From: SG8-39 sp041558415
Lineage (GTDB): Bacteria; Pseudomonadota; Gammaproteobacteria; Burkholderiales; SG8-39
DNA: 11,182 nt
NCBI GenBank assembly: GCA_041558415.1
Contig: JBFFEY010000087.1
Location: forward strand, 1-11,182
Reading direction: 5' to 3'
Each line of letters opens with the position of its first letter. The stretch's first letter is position 1. Positions 6,366-11,182 of this stretch are shown here, piece after piece. The notes under the pieces were generated by a model, which was given only the letters and a program-made list of their open reading frames with translations, did not search any database and was not told the DNA's origin. The position numbers and the translations under genes were made by a program.

Positions 6366-6971
6366 ATGACGACCAAGAAATGGATGCTGGCCGCGGGCCT
6401 CACCGCGCTGGTGTTTTCGCCGGCGGTGATCGCCGACCTGAGCTATCAGGAAGTGCAGAAAATCGTCAAGCGCGACTTCAAGGCGAGAGGTCAGGCGAAG
6501 ATGGACCGCCTCGACCAGGACGTGGTGCAGCGGGTCTGCACGCAGTCCGACGACAAGCCGCCCGCGGAGGTCGCCAAGGCGATCGAGTCCGACCAGCTCG
6601 CGGCGATCCCCTTCCCCTCCTCGCTGATGGGCGACTGGAAAAAGGGGGCGTCGTCCGCCTGGAGCGGGCGCGGCATGCAGTGGCACGAAGACCCGAAGAA
6701 GCCCTCGGGCGGCGGCTGCTACAACTGCCACGAGATCTCGCCCAAGCGCACCTCCTACGGCACCATCGGCCCGAGCCTGCGCGCCTTCGGCAAGAAGCGC
6801 GGCAGCGGCCCCGAGATGCAGAAGTACGTCTACGGCAAGATCTACAACGCCAAGGCCTACAACCTGTGCTCGCACATGCCGCGCTTTGGCACCACCGGCT
6901 CGCTCACCGAGCAGCAGATCAAGGACCTCACCGCGTACATCCTTGATCCGAACTCGCCGAACAACCAGTAA
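6366..6971 (+). CDS. soxX: Sulfur-oxidation cytochrome c SoxX (201 aa)
   Basis: SoxX is the small c-type cytochrome partner of SoxA that takes electrons from the thiosulfate-loading step. A Sec signal peptide occupies about residues 1-23 (cleavage near VIA-D). The haem site is C118-Y-N-C121-H122, and M171 in SHMPRFG is the expected distal ligand. About 95 residues precede the haem in the mature protein, making it one of the longer SoxX proteins. This extension contains C58, and C168 sits three residues before M171, so a second disulfide is possible. The ribosome site AAGGGGG (6354-6360) overlaps the soxA stop. A strong terminator follows 21 bases after the stop codon. Confidence 0.95.
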   Translation: MTTKKWMLAAGLTALVFSPAVIADLSYQEVQKIVKRDFKARGQAKMDRLDQDVVQRVCTQSDDKPPAEVAKAIESDQLAAIPFPSSLMGDWKKGASSAWSGRGMQWHEDPKKPSGGGCYNCHEISPKRTSYGTIGPSLRAFGKKRGSGPEMQKYVYGKIYNAKAYNLCSHMPRFGTTGSLTEQQIKDLTAYILDPNSPNNQ

Positions 6972-6991
6972 CGGCCTCGGTTCGAATTTCG

Positions 6992-7024
6992 AGGGGGCTT
7001 GGCTGACACCAAGCCCCCTTTTTT
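6992..7024 (+). terminator. Strong intrinsic terminator between soxX and soxB
   Basis: An 11-bp perfect stem (6992-7002 with 7009-7019), GC-rich with a six-base CTGACA loop, runs directly into six T residues (7019-7024). This is a textbook rho-independent terminator for plus-strand transcription. It sits inside what would otherwise be one sox transcript, 22 bases before the soxB ATG. CCTCG at 6975-6979 can pair with CGAGG at 6990-6994, which overlaps the base of the stem and might weaken it. Confidence 0.93.
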
Positions 7025-7045
7025 AATCCTCAGCGAACACACACG

Positions 7046-8749
7046 ATGCATCGACGCGAATTCCTCCGCCTGCTCGCCTTCGCCGGCGCCGCCGGCGCCA
7101 GCCTGCGCCCCGGCCTGTCCGCCGCGCAGGCCGCCGCCGAGCTCTACGACGCGCCCACGTTCGGCAACGTCTCGCTGCTGCACATGACCGACTCGCATGC
7201 GCAGCTGCTGCCGATCTACTTCCGCGAGCCGAGCATCAACATCGGCGTCGGTCCCGCCGCGGGGCAGTCGCCCCACCTGGTCGGCGAGGCGCTGCTCAAG
7301 CACTTCGGCGTCAAGCCGGGCGGGAGGCTCGCGCACGCCTACAGCTACCTCGACTTCGCCGCCGCGGCCAAGCGCTACGGCAAGGTCGGCGGCTATGCGC
7401 ACCTCGCCACCCTGGTCAAGCGCCTGCGCGCATCGCGCCCGCACGCCCTCATGCTCGACAGCGGCGACACCTGGCAGGGCTCGGCTACCGCGCTGTGGTC
7501 GAAAGGCGCCGACATGATCGGCGCGCAGAAGAAGCTCGGCGTCGACATCATGACCGCGCATTGGGAGTTCACCTACGGCGCGGATCACGTCAAGCAGGTG
7601 GTCGAGAAGGAACTCGCGCCGATCGAGTTCCTCGCGCAGAACGTGAAGACGCTCGACTTCGAGGACCCGGTGTTCAGGCCGTACACGCTGCGCAGCATGA
7701 ACGGCGTGCCGGTGGCGATCATCGGCCAGGCCTTCCCCTACACGCCGATCGCCAATCCGCGCTACATGGTCGCCGAGTGGTCGTTCGGCATCCAGGAGCG
7801 CCGCCTGCAGAAGCTGGTCGACGAGGTGCGCGGCAAGGGCGCCCAGGCCGTGGTGCTGCTGTCGCACAACGGCATGGACATCGACCTCAAGCTGGCCGGC
7901 GTGGTGCGCGGCATCGACGTGATCCTCGGCGGGCACACGCACGACGGCATGCCGGCGCCGAGCGTCGTCAAGAACGGCAGCGGCCAGACGCTGGTGACGA
8001 ATTCCGGTTCCAACGGCAAGTTCCTCGCCGTGCTCGACCTCGACGTCAAGGGCGGGCGCGTCGCCGACTATCGCTATCGCCTGCTGCCGGTATTCGCCAA
8101 CCTGCTGCCGGCCGACAAGGCGATGGCGGCGCACATCGATGCGGTGCGCAAGCCGCACCTGGCCAAGCTCGAGGAAAAGCTCGCCGTCACCGAGGGGCTG
8201 CTCTACCGGCGCGGCAACTTCAACGGCAGCTTCGACCAGCTGATCCTCGACGCGATGCTGGCGGTGAAGGGCGCCGAGATCGGCTTCTCGCCGGGCTTCC
8301 GCTGGGGCACCTCGCTGCTGCCGGGCGACGCCATCACCTTCGAGCACGTCATGGACCAGACGGCGATCACCTACCCGACCGCGACGCTCTCCGAGATCAC
8401 GGGCGAGCAGATCAAGACCATCCTGGAAGACGTCTGCGACAACCTGTTCAACCCCGATCCCTTCCTGCAGCAGGGCGGCGACATGGTGCGCGTCGGCGGC
8501 ATGACCTACGTCTGCCACCCGAACGCGGAGATGGGCCAGCGCATCAGCGACATGCGCCTGGCCGGCAAGCCGCTGGAGGCGTCGCGCAAGTACAAGGTTG
8601 CCGGCTGGGCGCCGGTGGCCGAGGGCGCGCAGGGCGAGCCGGTCTGGGAGGTGATGACGCAATACCTGCGCGACAAGAAGACCATCGCGCCGATCACGCC
8701 GAACGTGCCGCGCCTGGTCGGCGTCGAGGGTAATCCGGGGCTCGCCTAA
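7046..8749 (+). CDS. soxB: Thiosulfohydrolase SoxB (567 aa)
   Basis: SoxB is the periplasmic dimanganese enzyme that hydrolyses the sulfonate off the SoxY cysteine conjugate, releasing sulfate. It belongs to the metallophosphoesterase/5'-nucleotidase superfamily. A Tat-like signal (R3-R4-E-F-L, then alanine-rich to about residue 30) starts the protein. The metal motifs are complete: D49-S-H51, D141 in SGDTWQGS, H172 in TAHWEFTYG (the SoxB form of the usual GNHEF motif), H274 in LSHNG, and H297/H299 in GGHTHDG. The C-terminal 5'-nucleotidase-like domain follows from about residue 380. Length is normal. The ATG at 7046 has no clear ribosome site, and a strong terminator ends 22 bases upstream, so expression is probably set apart from soxYZAX. 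Its stop overlaps that of the convergent OGT-like gene. Confidence 0.98.
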   Translation: MHRREFLRLLAFAGAAGASLRPGLSAAQAAAELYDAPTFGNVSLLHMTDSHAQLLPIYFREPSINIGVGPAAGQSPHLVGEALLKHFGVKPGGRLAHAYSYLDFAAAAKRYGKVGGYAHLATLVKRLRASRPHALMLDSGDTWQGSATALWSKGADMIGAQKKLGVDIMTAHWEFTYGADHVKQVVEKELAPIEFLAQNVKTLDFEDPVFRPYTLRSMNGVPVAIIGQAFPYTPIANPRYMVAEWSFGIQERRLQKLVDEVRGKGAQAVVLLSHNGMDIDLKLAGVVRGIDVILGGHTHDGMPAPSVVKNGSGQTLVTNSGSNGKFLAVLDLDVKGGRVADYRYRLLPVFANLLPADKAMAAHIDAVRKPHLAKLEEKLAVTEGLLYRRGNFNGSFDQLILDAMLAVKGAEIGFSPGFRWGTSLLPGDAITFEHVMDQTAITYPTATLSEITGEQIKTILEDVCDNLFNPDPFLQQGGDMVRVGGMTYVCHPNAEMGQRISDMRLAGKPLEASRKYKVAGWAPVAEGAQGEPVWEVMTQYLRDKKTIAPITPNVPRLVGVEGNPGLA

Positions 8750-10887
8750 CCCCGCGCCAGCGCCGCGCGCAGGTCGATGTGCCGCGGCGCTTCACCGTTC
8801 TGCCGGATCTCCCACATCGCGGCATACGCGGCCTCGAGGTTGCGCGTGAAGCGCTCGGTGTCGAACAGCGGCGCGCGCAGCCGGTTGCGCGCGAGCCTGT
8901 CTTTCGTATCGCGCAGCCGCGCGTCGTCGGCCGCCAGCTCGAGCGCGAGCGCCTCGTAGTCCTCCAGGCGCTCGGTCACCAGTTCGGGCAGGCCGACCGC
9001 GCGCAGCAGGCTGCCCGCCATGCGCGAGGCATAGACCTCGCCGGCGCAGGTGAGCACGGGCAGCCCGGCCCATAGCGCGTCGCTCGCCGTCGCGCCGCCG
9101 TTGAACGGCAGCGTGTCGAGAAACAGGTCCGCCAGCCGGTAGCGCGCCAGGTAGTCCTGCGTGCCGATGCGGCCGGCGAACACCAGCCGATCGGGGTCCA
9201 CGCCGCGGCGCTGCGCTTCCTGCCGCAGGTTGCGCTGCAGCACGTCGCTCCCGCCCTGCAGCCACAGCACGCTGCCCTGCGTGCGCGCCAGAATCCGCAT
9301 CCACACGTCGAACATCGCCGGGTTCAGTTTGTAGGGCGCGTTGAAGCAGCAGAACACGAAGCCGTCCTGGGGCAGACCCGCGCTCGCGCGCGTCGGCGTC
9401 GTCGCGCCGATGGCGCGCGAGGCGTCGTTGCCCTGGAAGCAGTCCGGCAAGGTGACGATCTTCTCCGCGTAATGCGCCTGCGCCGTGGGCGGGATGAGGA
9501 ACGGGTCGGCGATGATGTAGTCGATGTAGTCGGCGCCCATGGTGCCCGGATAGCCGAGGTAGTTGACCTGCAGCGGGGCGGGTCGCCGCGCCAGGATCGC
9601 GGTGCGCGAATTCTTGGTGTAGCCCATCAGGTCGACGGCGATATCGACGCCCAACGCCTCGATCAGGCGTACCGCCGCCTGATCGCTCTTGCCGCTCGCG
9701 TCGATGAAGCGCTCGAAGCCCTTCACCAGACGCGCGCGCATCGCGTCGTCCCGGCCCGCGCCGAGCGAAACGGCGGTCACCTCGAAACGCTCGCGATCGT
9801 GCCGCTCGAACACGCCGGCCATCAGCTGCGACATGGCGTGCTCATGAAAGTCGGCCGACAGGTAGGCGACGCGGATGCGACCGGCGGCGCGCGACGCCGG
9901 CGGCGGCGTCGCGCGGCCTGCCTGCCGCGGGCGCAGGCTCTCCGCCCACAGCGCCGCGGCCATGCGCTGCTCGCGCCCGCTGCCCGAACGCGACAGCCAG
10001 ACGAAGGGATGGATCGCGCGGCCCTGCGCGAGCAGTTCGCGCGCCGCGTCGGTGAGCGCCTCCAGGCCGTCCCACTCGCAGGCGAGTTCCTGCTCGCGGA
10101 TCAGCCAGCCGAGAACGCCGGCGTGCCCCGGGTCCTTCTCTCGCGCCTGCCGCAGTACCGCGACCGCTTCCGTCCCGCGCCCGGCGCGTGCCAGCGTGAT
10201 GCCGAGCGAGGTCAGCGCCTTGCGGTTCTGCGGCGCGCGCGCCACGCTCTCGCGCATCGCCTCGATCGCCGCGTCCCAGTGGCCGCGGCGCTTGAGCACC
10301 AGCCCGAGGTTGAGCCGCGCCGCGGCGTCGCCGGGATCGAGGCGGCAGGCGCTGCGCAGGGCGTCCTCGGCCGCCTCGAGGCGCTGCGCCTCGCGCAGCA
10401 CCATGCCGAGCGCGTTGTGCGCCGCAGCCGACTGCGGCGCCAGGCGCACCGCCTGCTCGAGCTGCGGGATCGCCGCATCGACGTCGCCCTGCGCCTGCAG
10501 GTTGAGGCCGAGATCGAGCTGCGCGCCAGCATGCGCCGGCGCGCGCGCCAGCGTTTCGCGCAGTTCGCGCACCGCCTCGCCGCGACGTCCGGCGGAGGCA
10601 TAGGCCTTGGCGAGGTAATAGCGGAACTCGGCGTCGTCCTGCGCCAGCTGCACCGCGCGCTCGAGCGGCGCGAGCGCCGCGTCGAAGCGGCCGCGCACGC
10701 CCTCGGTGTAGCCGAGCAGAAACCAGCCGCGCGCAAAGCCCGGATTGGCCGCAAGCAGCGCCTCGAGCAGCGCCGCGGCGCGCGCGTGCTCGCCGCGCCC
10801 GAAGCATTCCCCGGCGAGCTTGAAGCGTTCCGCATCCTGCGCGGAGAGTGGCTGCGGCTGCGGCTGGTCAGGCGGCTGGGCGCTCAT
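8746..10887 (-). CDS. TPR-repeat OGT-like (GT41) glycosyltransferase (713 aa)
   Basis: A cytoplasmic-looking protein with no signal peptide. It joins an N-terminal TPR region (about residues 20-330, around eight repeats) to a C-terminal GT41 domain of the O-GlcNAc transferase (OGT/SPINDLY) type. Recognisable family segments are DFHEHAMSQLM (346-356, H350 at the conserved catalytic-region histidine), NYLGYPGTMGADYIDY (442-457), CCFNAPYKLNP (513-523, K520 matching the UDP-contacting lysine) and the sugar-nucleotide site FAGRIGTQDYL with LDTLPFNGGATASDALWAGLPVLT (about 570-613). It likely transfers GlcNAc or another sugar to serine/threonine of protein targets, which are unknown here. I chose the ATG at 10887 (GAGGAG 11 bases upstream, MSAQ start) because the longer frame to 11127 would cross the divergent promoter region. 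It ends tail-to-tail with soxB, sharing four bases. A link to sulfur oxidation is not shown. Confidence 0.92.
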   Translation of the reverse strand: MSAQPPDQPQPQPLSAQDAERFKLAGECFGRGEHARAAALLEALLAANPGFARGWFLLGYTEGVRGRFDAALAPLERAVQLAQDDAEFRYYLAKAYASAGRRGEAVRELRETLARAPAHAGAQLDLGLNLQAQGDVDAAIPQLEQAVRLAPQSAAAHNALGMVLREAQRLEAAEDALRSACRLDPGDAAARLNLGLVLKRRGHWDAAIEAMRESVARAPQNRKALTSLGITLARAGRGTEAVAVLRQAREKDPGHAGVLGWLIREQELACEWDGLEALTDAARELLAQGRAIHPFVWLSRSGSGREQRMAAALWAESLRPRQAGRATPPPASRAAGRIRVAYLSADFHEHAMSQLMAGVFERHDRERFEVTAVSLGAGRDDAMRARLVKGFERFIDASGKSDQAAVRLIEALGVDIAVDLMGYTKNSRTAILARRPAPLQVNYLGYPGTMGADYIDYIIADPFLIPPTAQAHYAEKIVTLPDCFQGNDASRAIGATTPTRASAGLPQDGFVFCCFNAPYKLNPAMFDVWMRILARTQGSVLWLQGGSDVLQRNLRQEAQRRGVDPDRLVFAGRIGTQDYLARYRLADLFLDTLPFNGGATASDALWAGLPVLTCAGEVYASRMAGSLLRAVGLPELVTERLEDYEALALELAADDARLRDTKDRLARNRLRAPLFDTERFTRNLEAAYAAMWEIRQNGEAPRHIDLRAALARG

Positions 10888-10944
10888 CGCGCGGCGTGCT
10901 CCTCGTTGCGGGACGCGCGCCGACGCACGCGCGCCCGTCGGCCG

Positions 10945-10974
10945 ATTATGCGGACAGGGCGGGCGGAAGGGAAA
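10945..10974 (-). promoter_or_regulatory. Possible promoter of the OGT-like gene
   Basis: On the minus strand CATAAT (10950-10945) lies 18 bases downstream of TTTCCC (10974-10969), about 58 bases before the start codon. The -10 is good (five of six bases); the -35 is weak. It lies in the 211-base divergent region with the right-hand gene. Confidence 0.3.
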
Positions 10975-10995
10975 TTCGCGCGCGGCGGCCGCGCA

Positions 10996-11017
10996 GGCGT
11001 GTAAATGGCGTGTAAAT
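10996..11017. repeat. Tandem 11-bp direct repeat, possible response-regulator site
   Basis: GGCGTGTAAAT occurs twice in immediate succession (10996-11006 and 11007-11017). The period of one helical turn and the GTAAA-N6-GTAAA core match the shape of OmpR/CpxR-family operators. It ends 26 bases before a TATGAT -10-like hexamer (11044-11049) for the right-hand gene. That hexamer has no recognisable -35 element, which would fit an activator-dependent promoter. The binding protein is not known. Confidence 0.6.
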
Positions 11018-11043
11018 CCGGCGCTGCCGTGTGCTTTAGCCGC

Positions 11044-11049
11044 TATGAT
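11044..11049 (+). promoter_or_regulatory. Possible -10 element of the right-hand gene
   Basis: TATGAT matches five of six bases of the sigma70 -10 consensus. A start point about seven bases on would leave a leader of some 40 bases before the ATG at 11099. There is no matching -35 hexamer. Confidence 0.3.
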
Positions 11050-11098
11050 GCGACGCCCGATCGTCAGCCGTTCGACGGCGTCGTGCGTTAACTCCGGC

Positions 11099-11182
11099 AT
11101 GCGGCCTGTCCTCCTGAAGAGCGTCATCGTCCTCGCCGTGCTGGCCGCGGCGGCGCTCGCCGTCGCCTGGCTGGGCGGCGAC
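11099..11182 (+). CDS. Start of an unidentified membrane-anchored or secreted protein (28 codons, partial)
   Basis: The frame is open to the right edge. The visible N-terminus, MRPVLLKSV then a long run of V, A and L ending WLGGD, is a signal peptide or single membrane anchor with positive residues R2 and K7 on the cytoplasmic side. I chose ATG 11099 because of this N-terminus. In-frame ATGs at 11045 and 11048 would add 17-18 polar residues in front and overlap the -10-like hexamer. No good ribosome site is seen for any of them. The protein is not identifiable from 28 residues. It is divergent from the OGT-like gene and may be controlled by the 11-bp tandem repeat upstream. Confidence 0.6.
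   Translation, partial: MRPVLLKSVIVLAVLAAAALAVAWLGGD

Noticed and set aside
4505..6403. Long minus-strand open frame across soxY, soxZ and soxA
   Set aside because: It runs antisense through three genes and their gaps; a by-product of high GC.
6857..8662. Long minus-strand open frame opposite soxB
   Set aside because: Antisense shadow; the soxB frame has a Tat signal and all metal ligands.
9472..11004. Long plus-strand open frame opposite the OGT-like gene
   Set aside because: Low-complexity composition; the minus-strand frame carries clear TPR and GT41 motifs.
10888..11127. Longer N-terminus for the OGT-like gene
   Set aside because: It would overlap the divergent promoter region and the right-hand gene; the ATG at 10887 has a GAGGAG site.

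Overview
This is a GC-rich window that is almost fully coding. It looks like the chromosome of a chemolithotrophic sulfur-oxidising betaproteobacterium, or a close gammaproteobacterial relative. The reasons are protein similarity as I recognise it, a soxYZAX-soxB cluster without soxCD in view, and a dissimilatory ATP sulfurylase next to what looks like the APS reductase membrane anchor. No tRNA, rRNA, CRISPR array, transposase or integrase was seen.

Left block (1-2466, minus strand, read right to left): sat (dissimilatory ATP sulfurylase), a small YfcE/MJ0936-type metallophosphoesterase 20 bases after it, and the start of a membrane protein that I read as AprM, which runs off the left edge. 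This is the cytoplasmic end of sulfur oxidation: APS reductase run in reverse makes APS from sulfite, and Sat turns APS plus pyrophosphate into ATP and sulfate. The 213-base gap between sat and the next gene holds a perfect 14-bp inverted repeat and a second GC hairpin.

Middle block (2467-4508): a BepA-like M48 metalloprotease with a TPR-like tail (minus), and divergently moaC of molybdenum cofactor synthesis (plus, apparent TTG start). These look like ordinary chromosomal neighbours of the sulfur genes.

Sox block (4509-8749, plus): soxY, soxZ, soxA and soxX are tightly spaced. A strong intrinsic terminator and then soxB follow. SoxYZ carries the sulfur substrate on the C-terminal GGCGG arm of SoxY, SoxXA loads thiosulfate onto it, and SoxB releases sulfate. 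SoxCD is absent from the window, which fits the branched pathway in which sulfane sulfur is stored or passed to a cytoplasmic route (rDsr or sHdr, not visible here) feeding Apr and Sat. SoxA is the mono-haem type.

Right block (8746-11182): a 713-residue TPR plus OGT-like glycosyltransferase (minus) ends tail-to-tail with soxB and shares four bases with it. A divergent intergenic region holds an 11-bp tandem repeat that resembles a CpxR/OmpR-family operator. The first 28 codons of a membrane-anchored or secreted protein run off the right edge.

I did not find a clearly new system. The points most worth a second look are the phosphoesterase inside the sat-apr transcription unit, the terminator splitting soxX from soxB, the palindrome upstream of sat, and the 11-bp tandem repeat.
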